DNA of 44,945 nucleotides from Mycobacterium sp. (GCF_019247615.1 NZ_JAFBAT010000027.1:1-44945), one strand, 5' to 3'; counted from the first letter of the stretch, positions 12,624 to 23,334 are shown. Notes: generated by a model not told the origin, from the sequence alone. A program made the numbers and translations.

Positions 12624-13910
12624 GTGGACGGAAACCGGGTTCCCAAAGGACTCCCCAAACGAGTCCCCAAACGAGTCGTCGTCGGCGTTTCTGGGGGCAT
12701 CGCCGCCTATAAGGCGTGCACGGTCGTTCGTCAGCTCGCCGAGGCCGGTCATGAGGTGCGCGTCATCCCCACCGAGTCCGCGCTGCGGTTCGTCGGGGCG
12801 GCCACGTTCGAGGCGCTTTCCGGCCAGCCAGTGCGTACCGGCGTCTTCGACGACATCCCCGAGGTACCGCACGTCCAGCTGGGCAAGCAGGCCGACCTGG
12901 TCGTTGTTGCGCCCGCCACAGCCGACCTGTTGGCCCGTGCGGTGCACGGCCGGGCCGACGACTTGCTGACCGCGACGCTGCTCACGGCGCGCTGCCCGCA
13001 GTTGTTCGCTCCTGCCATGCACACCGAGATGTGGCTGCATCCGGCCACCGTCGACAACGTGGCGACGCTGCGTCGGCGCGGCGCGGTGGTGCTCGAACCC
13101 GCGGCCGGGCGCCTCACCGGGACCGACAGCGGGCCCGGAAGGCTGCCGGAGGCCGAGGAGATCACCACCTTGGCTCAGTTGCTCCTGGAGCGCCACGACG
13201 CGCTGCCCTACGACCTCGCCGGCTGGCGGCTCTTGGTGACCGCCGGCGGCACCCGCGAACCGATCGATCCGGTGCGTTTCGTCGGCAACCGCAGCTCCGG
13301 CAAGCAGGGATATGCGGTGGCCCGGGTCGCCGCCCAGCGTGGGGCCGAGGTGACGCTCATCGCGGGGCACACCGCCGGACTGATCGACCCCGCCGGGGTC
13401 AACGTCGTGCACGTCGGTTCGGCGCAGCAGCTCGCCGAGGCGGTGTCCAAGCACGCCCCGGCGGCGGATGTCCTGGTGATGGCGGCGGCCGTCGCCGACT
13501 TCCGGCCCGCACAGGTCGCCGCCGCCAAGATCAAGAAGGGCCCGGATGAGCGCGACGATCCGCCGCCCATCGAACTGGTCCGCAATGACGACGTGCTCGC
13601 CGGGGCGGTGCGGGCCCGCGCGCATGGGCAGCTGCCCAACCTGCGGGCCATCGTCGGCTTCGCCGCCGAAACCGGCGACGCCAACGGCGACGTGCTGTTT
13701 CACGCCCGGGAAAAGCTGCGGCGCAAGGGGTGTGACCTGTTGGTCGTCAACGCCGTCGGCGACAACAAGGCGTTCGAGGTGGACAGCAACGACGGCTGGC
13801 TGCTGGCATCCGACGGCACCGAGTCAGCGTTGGAGCACGGCTCCAAGACGCTGATGGCCAGTCGTATCGTGGACGCGATCGTCGCGTTCCTGCACGGAGA
13901 CGGCAGGTAG
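12624..13910 (+). CDS. coaBC: Bifunctional phosphopantothenoylcysteine decarboxylase/synthetase CoaBC
   Basis: A 428-residue fusion enzyme of coenzyme A synthesis. The N-terminal flavoprotein CoaC domain (about residues 18-190) decarboxylates phosphopantothenoylcysteine: VVVGVSGGIAAYKA, VVVAPATADLLA and the PAMHTEMW loop. The C-terminal CoaB domain (about 200-425) joins CTP-activated 4'-phosphopantothenate to cysteine: LVTAGGTREPIDPVRF, NRSSGKQG, AAAVADFRP and KIKK. Just before the CoaC fold lie three near-repeats of a four-residue unit (VPKG, LPKR, VPKR), making a basic N-terminal arm. The GTG at 12624 has no strong Shine-Dalgarno, and translation may depend on rpoZ. It was formerly called dfp. 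Confidence 0.95.
   Translation: MDGNRVPKGLPKRVPKRVVVGVSGGIAAYKACTVVRQLAEAGHEVRVIPTESALRFVGAATFEALSGQPVRTGVFDDIPEVPHVQLGKQADLVVVAPATADLLARAVHGRADDLLTATLLTARCPQLFAPAMHTEMWLHPATVDNVATLRRRGAVVLEPAAGRLTGTDSGPGRLPEAEEITTLAQLLLERHDALPYDLAGWRLLVTAGGTREPIDPVRFVGNRSSGKQGYAVARVAAQRGAEVTLIAGHTAGLIDPAGVNVVHVGSAQQLAEAVSKHAPAADVLVMAAAVADFRPAQVAAAKIKKGPDERDDPPPIELVRNDDVLAGAVRARAHGQLPNLRAIVGFAAETGDANGDVLFHAREKLRRKGCDLLVVNAVGDNKAFEVDSNDGWLLASDGTESALEHGSKTLMASRIVDAIVAFLHGDGR
12639..12674 (+). repeat. Three tandem 12-bp repeats in the coaBC N-terminus
   Basis: GTTCCCAAAGGA, CTCCCCAAACGA and GTCCCCAAACGA follow one another in frame and encode VPKG, LPKR and VPKR. The last two copies differ at one base, suggesting recent duplication. 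Confidence 0.8.
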
Positions 13911-13928
13911 CCGCGCACTTCGAGTGAC

Positions 13929-13949
13929 GCCGAACCGATAACATTCGGC
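13929..13949 (+). promoter_or_regulatory. metK upstream inverted repeat overlapping a -10-like box
   Basis: GCCGAA (13929-13934) and TTCGGC (13944-13949) form a perfect 6-base inverted repeat with a 9-base spacer containing most of a TAACAT -10-like box (13939-13944). A regulator binding here would cover the promoter. No T tract follows, so a terminator is less likely. It does not resemble a SAM riboswitch. Confidence 0.45.
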
Positions 13950-13977
13950 TGACTAATTCTTGGGAAGGATTGAGACT

Positions 13978-15189
13978 GTGAGCGAAAAGGGTCGTCTGTT
14001 CACCAGTGAGTCGGTGACCGAAGGGCACCCCGACAAGATCTGTGACGCCATCAGCGACTCGGTCCTGGACGCGCTGCTGGCCCAGGACCCACGCTCACGC
14101 GTCGCGGTCGAGACGCTGGTGACCACCGGGCAGGTGCATGTGGTCGGCGAGGTCACGACCTCGGCGAAGGAGGCCTTCGCCGACATCACCAACACCGTCC
14201 GCAAGCGCATCCTCGAGATCGGCTACGACTCGTCGGAGAAGGGCTTCGACGGGGCATCCTGCGGGGTGAACATCGGCATCGGGGCGCAGTCCCCCGACAT
14301 CGCCCAGGGGGTCGACACCGCCTACGAGGCGCGCGTCGAGGGCGAGCAGGACCCCCTCGACGCCCAGGGCGCCGGTGACCAGGGCCTGATGTTCGGCTAC
14401 GCGATCAACGACACCCCCGAACTGATGCCGCTGCCGATCGCGCTGGCCCACCGCCTGTCGCGGCGGTTGACCGAGGTCCGCAAGAACGGCGTGCTGCCGT
14501 ACCTGCGTCCCGACGGCAAGACCCAGGTCACCATCGCCTACGAGGACAACGTTCCCGTCCGGCTGGACACCGTCGTGATCTCCACTCAGCATGCGGCCGA
14601 CATCGACCTGGAGAACACGCTCACGCCCGACATCCGCGAAAAGGTCCTCAACACCGTGCTGGACGACCTCGCACACCGGACCCTGGACACGTCGTCGACA
14701 CGGCTTTTGATCAACCCGACCGGCAAGTTCGTGCTCGGCGGGCCGATGGGCGACGCCGGGCTGACGGGCCGCAAGATCATCGTCGACACGTATGGCGGCT
14801 GGGCCCGCCACGGCGGCGGGGCCTTCTCCGGCAAGGATCCGTCCAAGGTGGACCGGTCGGCCGCTTACGCGATGCGCTGGGTGGCAAAGAACATCGTCGC
14901 CGCCGGGCTGGCCGAACGCGTCGAGGTCCAAGTTGCCTACGCCATCGGCAAAGCCGCCCCCGTCGGCCTGTTCGTCGAGACCTTCGGCACCGCGACCGTT
15001 GACCCGGTCAAGATCGAGAAGATCGTCCCGGAAGTCTTCGACCTGCGGCCCGGCGCCATCATCCGCGACCTGGACCTGCTGCGGCCGATCTACGCGCAGA
15101 CCGCCGCCTACGGGCACTTCGGCCGTACCGACATCGAGCTGCCGTGGGAGCAACTCAACATGGTCGACGAGCTCAAGCGCGCCGTCTAG
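13978..15189 (+). CDS. metK: S-adenosylmethionine synthase
   Basis: A 403-residue cytosolic enzyme that makes SAM from methionine and ATP. Typical motifs are [16 protein letters not shown] at the N-terminus, [12 protein letters not shown], and the glycine loop [22 protein letters not shown] at 13978 is chosen because GGAAGGA at 13963-13969 gives an 8-base spacing and the protein then begins [11 protein letters not shown] as in relatives. A TTG at 13960 would lie before the ribosome site. It stands 67 bases after coaBC with its own likely promoter region. Confidence 0.96.
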   Translation: MSEKGRLFTSESVTEGHPDKICDAISDSVLDALLAQDPRSRVAVETLVTTGQVHVVGEVTTSAKEAFADITNTVRKRILEIGYDSSEKGFDGASCGVNIGIGAQSPDIAQGVDTAYEARVEGEQDPLDAQGAGDQGLMFGYAINDTPELMPLPIALAHRLSRRLTEVRKNGVLPYLRPDGKTQVTIAYEDNVPVRLDTVVISTQHAADIDLENTLTPDIREKVLNTVLDDLAHRTLDTSSTRLLINPTGKFVLGGPMGDAGLTGRKIIVDTYGGWARHGGGAFSGKDPSKVDRSAAYAMRWVAKNIVAAGLAERVEVQVAYAIGKAAPVGLFVETFGTATVDPVKIEKIVPEVFDLRPGAIIRDLDLLRPIYAQTAAYGHFGRTDIELPWEQLNMVDELKRAV

Positions 15190-15296
15190 CGCCGCGATTC
15201 AGACCCAAAGCCCGGCGCGCATCGCTGCGCCGATTTGGCGCGGTATTCGTGCCCAATTTATGAGACACATGTTTTATAGGGCTTTATGGTGACCTG

Positions 15297-18200
15297 ATGG
15301 CCGCCAGTTTCGCGGTATCGCCGCCGGAGGTCAACTCCGTGCAGATGTTTGCCGGCGTTGGACCGGTACCGATGCTGACAGCCGCAACGGCATGGGACGA
15401 GGTTGCCGCCGAGTTGGATTCCGCGGCTGCATCTTTTGGGTCGGTGATCTCGGGGCTGGCGGGGTCGTCCTGGCAAGGCGCGGCGTCGGTGGCGATGGCG
15501 GGTGCTGCCGCACCGTATGCGCAGTGGTTGAGCGCGACGGCAGCGCAGGCCGCACAAGCGGCGGTCCAAGCCAGGTTGGTGGCGGCGGGGTTCGCGGCGG
15601 CGCTGGCCGCGACGGTGCATCCGGCGACGGTGGCGGGTAACCGCGCTCGGCTGGGATCCCTGGTGGCGTCGAACCTGCTGGGGCAGAATGCTCCGGCGAT
15701 CGCAGCCGCGGAGGCCGAGTATGAGCAATTTTGGGCTCAGGATGTGGCCGCGATGCTGGGTTACCATGCGGCGGCGTCGGAGGCGGTCTCGGCGTTGACG
15801 CCGTTCAGCTATCCGCTGCAAAGCCTGGGGAGCGTCGCCGGACCGCCCGGCAGGGTTGTCAGGGCAGCTTCGGCCAGCGTAGCCGCGGCCGGGAAAGATG
15901 TGGCCGGCCAAGTCGCAGCTGCCAAAGGGGCAATTGCGGAACCCGCGAGTTCGGGACGCGTTTCCTTCGGGATCAGTCTGCCGAGTTTTCCCGTGAGTGA
16001 AAGTCGGAGCTACACCTTCACCATTCCTTACAGAACGGTTCTCCCCACGGTCACTATCCCAAGCTTTACCCTCAGCGCCTTCAGCTGGGGCTCGCCAACG
16101 AGTCAGTACAGCGGCACTATTGGTCCTGTCACGATCCCTCCCGTCACCATCCTTGGCCCCACGGTGGGGATTAACGTCAGCGAAGTGGTCACTTTCGGTA
16201 TCACCGGTACCGTCGGTCCCACGAACATCGTGCGCATTGATTTCGTGCCAGTTGGCAACGGCCTGATGAGCTTCCCCGTCCCCAAAATTAGCGTGCTGAG
16301 CGGCCCCGTGAACCTCAACGCGAGAATCACAGTCAATACACCACTCACCGGCGACGTCGGGGACATCAGGATCCCCAACCTGCAAATTCCGGCTTTCCCT
16401 TTGGATTTGCAATACAACAATACAACCTCCGCAATACAGGCAGACTTGGACTTTACGTCGTTCGGCCCTATTTCGCTGGGAACGATCAGTACCAGTTCAA
16501 TTCCATTGAGCTTTGACGTAGGCAATGGTCTTGCGTTGGATCTACCCCTCACGGGCACTATCGGGCCCCATATCATTACGCGGTTTAATATTTTATCGCT
16601 GCCGGGATTTGGGAATTTGTACGGCCCGTTGCCGGATTTCTTCAACAGTGGCATCGCTGGCGGCCCGGATATCGGTAACTTGGGCATCGGTACATCAGGT
16701 TTGCCCGCCATCGGGTCGCTAGGTTTTGGGGTGGGGAGTCACGGTAACGGCTTCTCTTCCCCGTACCACACGAGCAACTGGGGCTTGGCGACCGGAGCCA
16801 GGATTATCGGTAGTCATCTGTCGAGTTTCTTGAACCACGGCAGCGTCTTCAGCGCGGGTCCGGCAAATGTCGGCGGCTTAATCGCGGGCTTTGCGAACCT
16901 CAGCAATCTCGACGTGGGCAGTGGGAACGTCGGTGTGCACGACATTGGTTTCGGAAACACCGGCAGCCACGACATCGGCCTTGGAAATACGGGCAACAAC
17001 AACATCGGCATCGGCAACAGCGGAAATCACAACATCGGCTTGGGCGACGGGGGTCTGGGCGGCGGCAACAACAACGTCGGGATCGGGCTAACTGGCGATA
17101 ACCAGCATGGTTTCGGCGGCTGGAACTCGGGCCCCAACAATAGGGGCCTGTTCAATTCGGGCAGCCGACACCAGGGTATTGGCAATTCGGGCACCGGAAA
17201 CCGGGGCTTCGGCAACTCGGGCAGCATGAACACGGGCATCGCCAACAGTGGCATCGCGAACACGGGCATGTTCAACACGGGAAGTCACCGCAACAGTCCG
17301 ATCAATCTGCCCAGCGTGCTCAACGTGCCCGCCATTCCCGTCAACCTCCACGCGAACATCCCCGTCGACATACCGATCACCGGCGACATCGGCCCGATTG
17401 TCATCAATATTCCACCGATTAATTCCATCCCCTTGGCCGGCACCGTGAAACTTTCCGTGGGCGGCACTCAGTATGTTAATCAGGCTGTCACCGGCTACTT
17501 CGGCTCACCGCCCGGTACCGATTCCAGCCCCATCATCATCAATCCGATCACTATCGACGTCACCCCGCTTAACCTCACCGTGGGCGGCCCAACGACAAAC
17601 TTGGGTATAAATATCACCGGTAACATCGGTCCCTATCATGGTCTGATCAATCTCGCCAGGCCGCTCAACGTTTCCGGCATTCCCGTCAACCTGCACGCGA
17701 ACCTACCCATCGATATACCCATCACCGGCAGCATCGGTTCTATCAGCATCGAGCCGATCACCACCAACCAATTCCCGCTACTCATCAATGACACGGTGTT
17801 CAGCAACCCGGAAACACTCTCTGGCCCCGTCGGTCCGATCACGATTTCGGCCACGTCTCCCGGGCCCCCGATACCTATCACTACCAGTGCCATCACATTC
17901 AACGGGGCCCTCGGCAGTCCGACTACCACGTTAGGTGTAACCAGCACCGGTTTCCTGGGCCCCGTCGACCTCAAAACTATCCGTATCACAAGCGTGCCAG
18001 GCTTTGGCAATCTCGTTCCTAGCTTTGCGGTCGGCGTTCCCTATATCCCGTTGAGTCTTCATACGAGCATCCCCGTCGACATACCTGTCAGCGGTGAAAT
18101 CGGCGCTGTCACCATCCCGCCCATCACGGTTTCTGTACCTCTCGACCTCGTGCAAACTTATCATTTATTTGGTCCACATGAGGTCACGGTTATCGACCAG

Positions 18201-18335
18201 ACGTATCAATTCGACATACCGCAACAAACGCACACAATTCCCAATAACACGTTTAGCTTCACAGTAGGCAGACCGGGAAGGATCTTGCACGTTCCTACTA
18301 CTTTTAATTTGGGTCCCTTGGCCCTGAAATTCTAA
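15297..18335 (+). CDS. PPE-MPTR family protein
   Basis: A 1012-residue surface or secreted protein of the slow-grower PPE-MPTR subfamily, normally exported by a type VII (ESX-5-like) system with a PE partner. The N-terminal PPE domain (about 1-165) is helical, with Pro9-Pro10-Glu11 and the WxG turn at Trp59-Gly61. A linker follows. About 245-520 is a Pro/Ile/Gly-rich beta region. About 525-665 is the MPTR array of Asn-Gly pentapeptides ([14 protein letters not shown]). The C-terminal third returns to the beta repeats. A module like [17 protein letters not shown] occurs at about 17334, 17679 and 18045, with a weaker copy near 16305. No PE partner is adjacent. The Shine-Dalgarno is weak. Its function is unknown, and it is absent from this position in M. 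tuberculosis as I remember it. Confidence 0.93.
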   Translation: MAASFAVSPPEVNSVQMFAGVGPVPMLTAATAWDEVAAELDSAAASFGSVISGLAGSSWQGAASVAMAGAAAPYAQWLSATAAQAAQAAVQARLVAAGFAAALAATVHPATVAGNRARLGSLVASNLLGQNAPAIAAAEAEYEQFWAQDVAAMLGYHAAASEAVSALTPFSYPLQSLGSVAGPPGRVVRAASASVAAAGKDVAGQVAAAKGAIAEPASSGRVSFGISLPSFPVSESRSYTFTIPYRTVLPTVTIPSFTLSAFSWGSPTSQYSGTIGPVTIPPVTILGPTVGINVSEVVTFGITGTVGPTNIVRIDFVPVGNGLMSFPVPKISVLSGPVNLNARITVNTPLTGDVGDIRIPNLQIPAFPLDLQYNNTTSAIQADLDFTSFGPISLGTISTSSIPLSFDVGNGLALDLPLTGTIGPHIITRFNILSLPGFGNLYGPLPDFFNSGIAGGPDIGNLGIGTSGLPAIGSLGFGVGSHGNGFSSPYHTSNWGLATGARIIGSHLSSFLNHGSVFSAGPANVGGLIAGFANLSNLDVGSGNVGVHDIGFGNTGSHDIGLGNTGNNNIGIGNSGNHNIGLGDGGLGGGNNNVGIGLTGDNQHGFGGWNSGPNNRGLFNSGSRHQGIGNSGTGNRGFGNSGSMNTGIANSGIANTGMFNTGSHRNSPINLPSVLNVPAIPVNLHANIPVDIPITGDIGPIVINIPPINSIPLAGTVKLSVGGTQYVNQAVTGYFGSPPGTDSSPIIINPITIDVTPLNLTVGGPTTNLGINITGNIGPYHGLINLARPLNVSGIPVNLHANLPIDIPITGSIGSISIEPITTNQFPLLINDTVFSNPETLSGPVGPITISATSPGPPIPITTSAITFNGALGSPTTTLGVTSTGFLGPVDLKTIRITSVPGFGNLVPSFAVGVPYIPLSLHTSIPVDIPVSGEIGAVTIPPITVSVPLDLVQTYHLFGPHEVTVIDQTYQFDIPQQTHTIPNNTFSFTVGRPGRILHVPTTFNLGPLALKF
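16870..17290 (+). repeat. MPTR array (NxGxGNxG-type pentapeptide repeats)
   Basis: About 140 codons of near-continuous five-residue units rich in Asn and Gly, such as FGNTG, IGLGN and FGNSG. The degenerate 15-bp period is typical of major polymorphic tandem repeats and prone to slippage and recombination. Confidence 0.9.
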
Positions 18336-18375
18336 TGGCGGAGGTTCGTGCTCGCGGGGGGACCGCCCGTGGTCC

Positions 18376-19854
18376 TCAACGGCTGAACCGGTAATCGTCG
18401 AGATTGAATCGCCGGCTGCGCCAGTAGGCCTCGAGCGTGGTGGCGGGACGGATCGGGACGTCGCCGTTCTTGTCGAAGTAATAGCTATTGGCCAGCCGGC
18501 AACTGTCCTGCCAGAAAATCTGCCGGTGCCGCTTGCGCATCATCTCCGCGAAGTACCGGGCGTTGGCCTCCTCGGTGACCTCAACCCGGGTCGCGCCGGT
18601 GCGCCGCGCCCGCTTCAGGCACCGCACGATGTGGTGGGTCTGCGTCTCGATGAGCGCGAAATACGATGACCCGACGTAGCCGTAGGGGCCCAGCACGCTG
18701 AACATGTTCGGGTAACCGGGGACGCTGACACCCTCGTAGGCCTGGAGTCGGTGTTCGTTCCAGAACTTGCTCAAAGACCGGCCACCGGTGCCCGTGACCG
18801 CGTAGGTGGGGACGTGGTCGGGGTCCATGACCTTGAAGCCGGTGGCCAGTATCAGCACGTCGATCTCATGGTTTTCACCGTCGGTGGTGGCCACCGCCGA
18901 GGGCGTGACCTTGTCGATCGGTTCGGTGACCAGCCGCACATTGGCGCGGTTGAATGTCGACAGATAGGTGTTGTGGAACCCGGGCCGCTTGCAGCCTACC
19001 GCGTATCGCGGGGTGAGCTGGTCGCGCACCACGGGATCGTCGACCTGTTGGCTCAGGTAGCGGCGGCCCGCCGCCGCCATCCGCTTGGCCAGCGGAAACA
19101 CCGAAAAGTAGTTCACCGAGATCGGGAACGTCAGCTCGACGAACGCTTGGCTGAGCAGCCGCTGGGCCGACTTGCCGCCCGGAATTCGCATCGCCCATCG
19201 CGCCGCCGTGGGTAGCGGCACGTCGAATTTGGGGAAGCACCAGATCGGGGTGCGCTGAAAGACGCTGAGCTGCTTGACAATCGGCGCGATCTCGGGGATG
19301 ACTTGCACGGCGGAAGCGCCGGTGCCGATGATCGCGACGCGCTTGCCCGCCAGGTCCTCGCCGTGGTCCCACCGCGCGGTGTGCATGGTGATGCCGTCGA
19401 ACGAGTCCACACCGTCGATGTCCGGCAGGTTGGGCACGGTCAGCACACCGGTGGCGCCGATCACGAATCGGGCCGTTAGTTCGCCGCCGGGGTCCGTCTG
19501 AATCCGCCACAGCGCATGGTGCTCGTCGAACTCCGCGGCGATCACCTTGGTGTTGAACCGGATTCGCGACCGGATGCCGTATTTGTCGACGCAGTGGTCG
19601 GCGTACGCCTTGAGCTCGCGGCCCGGTGCGTATGTTCGCGACCAGCGGGGGCTCTGCTCGAAGGAGAACTGGTAGGAGAACGACGGAATGTCCACGGCGA
19701 TACCGGGATAGGTGTTCCAGTGCCAGGTGCCGCCGACGCCATCCCCGGCTTCGACGACGAGATAGTCGGCGAAGCCGGCCTTGTCCAGTTCGATTGCGGC
19801 GCCGATGCCCGAAAATCCGGCCCCCACGATCAGCGTGTGGTAATCGGGTTTCAT
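18376..19854 (-). CDS. Flavin-containing (Baeyer-Villiger-type) monooxygenase, Rv1393c-like
   Basis: A 492-residue FAD- and NADPH-dependent oxygenase. The FAD-binding GAGFSGIG is at residues 11-18. The Baeyer-Villiger fingerprint FDGITMHTARW follows, then the NADPH-binding GTGASAVQ and the later ATGFKVMDPDH segment. Such enzymes insert oxygen into ketones or oxidise N or S atoms; the substrate cannot be read from sequence. Its ATG lies in the stop of the upstream P450 gene (ATGA), so the two are co-translated. Together they suggest stepwise oxidation of a lipid or other hydrophobic substrate. It ends 40 bases from the convergent PPE gene. Confidence 0.92.
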   Translation of the reverse strand: MKPDYHTLIVGAGFSGIGAAIELDKAGFADYLVVEAGDGVGGTWHWNTYPGIAVDIPSFSYQFSFEQSPRWSRTYAPGRELKAYADHCVDKYGIRSRIRFNTKVIAAEFDEHHALWRIQTDPGGELTARFVIGATGVLTVPNLPDIDGVDSFDGITMHTARWDHGEDLAGKRVAIIGTGASAVQVIPEIAPIVKQLSVFQRTPIWCFPKFDVPLPTAARWAMRIPGGKSAQRLLSQAFVELTFPISVNYFSVFPLAKRMAAAGRRYLSQQVDDPVVRDQLTPRYAVGCKRPGFHNTYLSTFNRANVRLVTEPIDKVTPSAVATTDGENHEIDVLILATGFKVMDPDHVPTYAVTGTGGRSLSKFWNEHRLQAYEGVSVPGYPNMFSVLGPYGYVGSSYFALIETQTHHIVRCLKRARRTGATRVEVTEEANARYFAEMMRKRHRQIFWQDSCRLANSYYFDKNGDVPIRPATTLEAYWRSRRFNLDDYRFSR

Positions 19855-21239
19855 CGGCGCCTGCTTGCCGTGACGTGCACCCCGCGCTTGGGCCGCAGAG
19901 TCAAGGTCGCCTCGAGTTCGACCGGGTCGTCGGGGCAGAGCTCAAAGGTGAAGCGCTGGCTCATGATTGCCGCCATTAGCACCATCTCCATCAGGGCGAA
20001 GCTCTGTCCGATACAGATGCGCCGACCGCCGCCGAACGGCAGGTATGCCGAGCGGGGACGGTCCTTATCCGGCGGACAGAACCGGGTTGGGTCGAAGGTT
20101 TCCGGGTCGGGCCACCAGCGTGGGTCGTGGTGGATGTGGTGGATCGGGATGAGGACGGTGGTGCCGCGGCGGATGTGGTGTCCGCCAATGACGTCGTCCT
20201 CGATGGCGCGCCGCGAGATGGTCCACACCGCGGAGAAGTAGCGCTGCGATTCCTGCAGGCATGCGGTGGTCCACGGCAAGCTGCCCAGGTCGTCGGCGGT
20301 TGGACGGCGAGTACCCAGCACATCGTCGACCTCGGCGAGCATCCGATCCCGGGCCTCGGTGTGCTGCGCCAACAGATACCAGAACCAGGACATGGCATTC
20401 GCGGTGGTTTCGTGACCGGCGAGCATGAACGTCAACGCCTCGTCGCGGATCCGCTGGCGTGGCCATCGTCCGCCGTCGGCGCGGAGCAACACATTGAGCA
20501 GGTCGGCGGAGTCGGTCGGGTGCAGCAGGCGGTGATCGATCACCGCGTTGACCGCACGGTCGAGCGTCAGCAAGATGTCCTGCATGTCGCGCAACGGTGG
20601 CGGCAGCCGGACGCCGCAGAAGGCAAACCAGTGCAGCGCGTCGTAGACCGGCCGCGGCATCAGGCCCCACAATGCGAATCGCTGCAGCCGCTCAGCATGC
20701 CGTAGTCCGCGGGTGGCCAGGTCGCTCATGCTCTGGACCAACGGTCCGAAGTCTTGGCTGAACAGGGAATTGGCGACCACGCGCAGGGTGGCCTCGACCA
20801 TCGTCTCATGGATGTCGAACGGTTTGCCGGTTTCCAGCGCATCGGTGACGTCTGTGATCGGGTCGATCATCAGGTCGACGATGTCGTTCAGGCGGCGCCG
20901 CGCGAAGGTCGGGTTCAGGACGCCGCGGTGAGTGGCCCAGGAATCGCCCTCGTCGGTGAGCAGATTGATGCCCACGGTCGCCCGGATGGGCTCGTATTCG
21001 TTTGATTTCACGTATTTCAGCCGGGCCTCGTGCAGCACGTGATCGACATATTCGGGGTGGCTGATCGAGACGAAACGTCTACCAGCACAACGAAATCGGA
21101 CGATATCGTGGCCGCGTGTCCGGCCCGCGAATCCGTTGCCCACATCGAATCCGACAGTGAGGGCTTCCCGCGTCATCGTCCAGGAGCTCAGCCGGGTGGC
21201 CGGTCCCGTTCGGGGCCGCTCGGCAGTGAGGATGGCCAT
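19851..21239 (-). CDS. cyp132: Cytochrome P450 CYP132
   Basis: A 462-residue haem monooxygenase. The oxygen-binding I-helix motif AGHETT is at residues 274-279. The K-helix ExxR appears as ESQR. The haem-ligand loop [10 protein letters not shown] carries Cys409. The sequence agrees closely with M. tuberculosis CYP132 (Rv1394c) as I remember it, including [12 protein letters not shown] and [16 protein letters not shown]. The natural substrate is unknown; the sequence resembles fatty-acid hydroxylases of the CYP4/CYP102 type. It is divergent from the AraC regulator, which in M. tuberculosis is reported to activate cyp132 and repress itself. A TACAGT box 7 bases before the ATG suggests a leaderless mRNA. 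Confidence 0.94.
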   Translation of the reverse strand: MAILTAERPRTGPATRLSSWTMTREALTVGFDVGNGFAGRTRGHDIVRFRCAGRRFVSISHPEYVDHVLHEARLKYVKSNEYEPIRATVGINLLTDEGDSWATHRGVLNPTFARRRLNDIVDLMIDPITDVTDALETGKPFDIHETMVEATLRVVANSLFSQDFGPLVQSMSDLATRGLRHAERLQRFALWGLMPRPVYDALHWFAFCGVRLPPPLRDMQDILLTLDRAVNAVIDHRLLHPTDSADLLNVLLRADGGRWPRQRIRDEALTFMLAGHETTANAMSWFWYLLAQHTEARDRMLAEVDDVLGTRRPTADDLGSLPWTTACLQESQRYFSAVWTISRRAIEDDVIGGHHIRRGTTVLIPIHHIHHDPRWWPDPETFDPTRFCPPDKDRPRSAYLPFGGGRRICIGQSFALMEMVLMAAIMSQRFTFELCPDDPVELEATLTLRPKRGVHVTASRRR

Positions 21240-21246
21240 AACTCCA

Positions 21247-21252
21247 ACTGTA
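21247..21252 (-). promoter_or_regulatory. Putative -10 box, leaderless cyp132 start
   Basis: TACAGT (minus strand) ends 7 bases before the cyp132 ATG. The 76-base gap between the two divergent genes must also hold the operator of the AraC regulator and its own promoter. Confidence 0.5.
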
Positions 21253-21315
21253 TGGATGACGGCGGCGGTCAGTAATGAGATTATCGGACACAGAGTTGGG
21301 AATTTAGGACACCTG

Positions 21316-22341
21316 ATGGAACTTCTGCCGACGCTGAGTCACCCGGTGCATGCGACCCGGGTGCTGTGCGAAGTGGCCAACGAACGCGGGGTCCCGACCA
21401 ACGAGGTGCTGGCCGGTACCTCGATCGATCCTGCCGATCTCAACAAGCCGGACACGATGGTCAGCGCGGTCGACGAGATCACCGCGGTGCGCCGGCTGCT
21501 GGCCCGGCTTCCCGGGGTCGCGGGGATCGGCGTCGATGTGGGCAGCCGGTCCACGCTCACCCACCTCGGATTGTTCGGGTTTGCGGTGATGTCGTGCGGC
21601 ACTCTTCGCGAACTGTTTTCCATCGCGATGCGCTATTTCTCGCTGACCACGATGCACATCCACCTCACGCTGTTCGAAACCGCCGAAGAGTGCGTCATCG
21701 AACTCGACGCCGATCACCTGCCCACCGACGTGCAGGGCTTCTTCATCGAGCGCGACATCGCCGGAATCATCGCGACCACAATCGGTTTCGTGCTTCCGGT
21801 GGCGGAGAAATACGCGGACGAGGTCTCGGCTGAGCTGGCGGTCGACGAGGAACTGCTGCGGCCGCTGCTCGAACTGGTGCCGGTGCACGTGCGGTTCGGC
21901 CGGGCGCACAACCGGTTGCACATCCCGCGCGCCATGTTCGACGAGCCGCTGCCGCAGGCCGACCCGCACACGCTGGAGATGTGCATGGCGCAGTGCGACG
22001 TGCTGATGCAGAAGAGCGAGCGCCGCCGGGGCATCACGGCGTTGGTGCGCAGCAAGCTGTTCCGCGATTCCGGCGTCTTCCTCACTCTTCCCGACGTCGC
22101 GGGCCAACTCGGCATCCACCCGCGAACGCTGCGCCGTCGGCTCGCAGAGGAGGGCACGTCCTTCCGTGCCCTGCTCAACGAAGCCCGCTCAACGGTGGCG
22201 GTCGACTTGCTGCGCAACGTCGGGCTGACCGTCGAAGAGGTGTCGACGCGGCTGGGGTACACGGAGGTCTCGACCTTCTCGCACGCGTTCAAGCGCTGGC
22301 ATGGCGTCGCGCCGAGCGCCTACACGCAGCGCGGCCCCTAG
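21316..22341 (+). CDS. AraC-family transcriptional regulator (Rv1395-like)
   Basis: A 341-residue DNA-binding regulator. The N-terminal two thirds is the arabinose-binding-type domain found in OruR/ArgR-like mycobacterial regulators. The C-terminal 95 residues form the two helix-turn-helices of Ara[26 protein letters not shown] and [25 protein letters not shown]. Divergence from cyp132 and homology to Rv1395 imply control of the P450-monooxygenase pair. The frame is open upstream to 21136, but that part overlaps cyp132, so ATG 21316 is chosen. Its stop overlaps the stop of the convergent esterase within the palindrome CTAG. Confidence 0.9.
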   Translation: MELLPTLSHPVHATRVLCEVANERGVPTNEVLAGTSIDPADLNKPDTMVSAVDEITAVRRLLARLPGVAGIGVDVGSRSTLTHLGLFGFAVMSCGTLRELFSIAMRYFSLTTMHIHLTLFETAEECVIELDADHLPTDVQGFFIERDIAGIIATTIGFVLPVAEKYADEVSAELAVDEELLRPLLELVPVHVRFGRAHNRLHIPRAMFDEPLPQADPHTLEMCMAQCDVLMQKSERRRGITALVRSKLFRDSGVFLTLPDVAGQLGIHPRTLRRRLAEEGTSFRALLNEARSTVAVDLLRNVGLTVEEVSTRLGYTEVSTFSHAFKRWHGVAPSAYTQRGP

Positions 22342-23309
22342 GCGTGCAGCGCCTTCCTCAACGCCGCGATCCCGCGGTTGGTGGCCTCGGCGGCGGCGGG
22401 TATCACCAGCGCGAAGCTGGCGTAACCGTGCACCAGGGTCGGCTCGTTGCTCAGCTCGGCCGGCACACCCGCAAGGTTGAGCAGCTCGGCGTACCGTGCC
22501 CCGTCGTCGCGCAGCGGATCGTGCTCGGCGGTTCCGATGTAGGCGGGCGGCAAACCGGACAAATCGGCCGCATTGGCGGGCGAGAGGGTGGCGGGTAGTG
22601 CCTGAGGATCCGTGATGTCGACGCCGGGCAGATACCAGCCCAGAAAGGCGTCGATGACTTCCCGGTCCAGGATGGGCGCGAAGGCGTTCTCGGTGAACGA
22701 CGGCAGCGACATGTCGGCCGTGACGACCGGGTACCAGAGCAGCTGGAAGGCGAGCGCCGGTCCGCCGTGATCGCGCGCGAGATGCGTCATCACCGCGGCG
22801 AGGTTACCCCCCGCGGAGTCGCCGGCCACGGCGATGCGATCCGGGTCGCCGCCGAGGTCGGCGGCGTTCTCGGCCACCCACCGCAACGCGGCCCAGCAAT
22901 CGTTCACCCCGGCCGGGAAGGGATGCTCGGGGGCCAGCCGGTAGTCGACCGAAACCACGATGGCCTCCGCGCCGACGGCGTGGGAGCGGGCCACGGGGTC
23001 GTGCGTCTCCAGGTCGCCCAGCGCGAATCCGCCGCCGTGGTAGAAGACCACCACGGGCAGTGGTCGATCGAGCTCATCCTCGCCGGACGGCCAGTAGATC
23101 CGAACGGGAATGTCCGTGAGATCGCCGTAACCGATCGTTCGGTCTTCTACCTGCACCTCCGGCAGCAGCTGCGGCGGCACTTGGAGCTGCCGCAGCCTCG
23201 AGCGCGCCACCTCGACACCGTCGGCGGCGCTGAAGGTCATCGGAAACGCGTCGAGCAACGCTTTGAACGTCGGATCGATGCCCGCTCGGGCGATGGTCGG
23301 CTCAATCAT
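22338..23309 (-). CDS. nlhH: HSL-family carboxylesterase NlhH (LipH)
   Basis: A 323-residue serine esterase of the hormone-sensitive-lipase family, acting on short-chain esters. The oxyanion motif HGGG is at residues 91-94, the nucleophile Ser165 lies in GDSAGG, the acid residue lies in EHDPLRDDG and the base His in LVHGY. There is no signal peptide, so it is cytosolic. The ATG at 23309 gives the [13 protein letters not shown] start seen in relatives; the longer open frame to 23759 runs over the neighbouring esterase gene and is rejected. It matches Rv1399c closely as remembered. It lies 25 bases after lipI, probably in one mRNA. Confidence 0.94.
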   Translation of the reverse strand: MIEPTIARAGIDPTFKALLDAFPMTFSAADGVEVARSRLRQLQVPPQLLPEVQVEDRTIGYGDLTDIPVRIYWPSGEDELDRPLPVVVFYHGGGFALGDLETHDPVARSHAVGAEAIVVSVDYRLAPEHPFPAGVNDCWAALRWVAENAADLGGDPDRIAVAGDSAGGNLAAVMTHLARDHGGPALAFQLLWYPVVTADMSLPSFTENAFAPILDREVIDAFLGWYLPGVDITDPQALPATLSPANAADLSGLPPAYIGTAEHDPLRDDGARYAELLNLAGVPAELSNEPTLVHGYASFALVIPAAAEATNRGIAALRKALHA

Positions 23310-23334
23310 GCGTTTACCGTACCGTTCCGAGCCG

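Noticed and set aside
13911-13977. SAM riboswitch upstream of metK
   Set aside because: The leader is far too short for known SAM riboswitch classes and shows only a simple inverted repeat.
16870-17290. CRISPR-like array
   Set aside because: The repeats are 15-bp degenerate coding units in frame within the PPE gene, without constant repeats and unique spacers.
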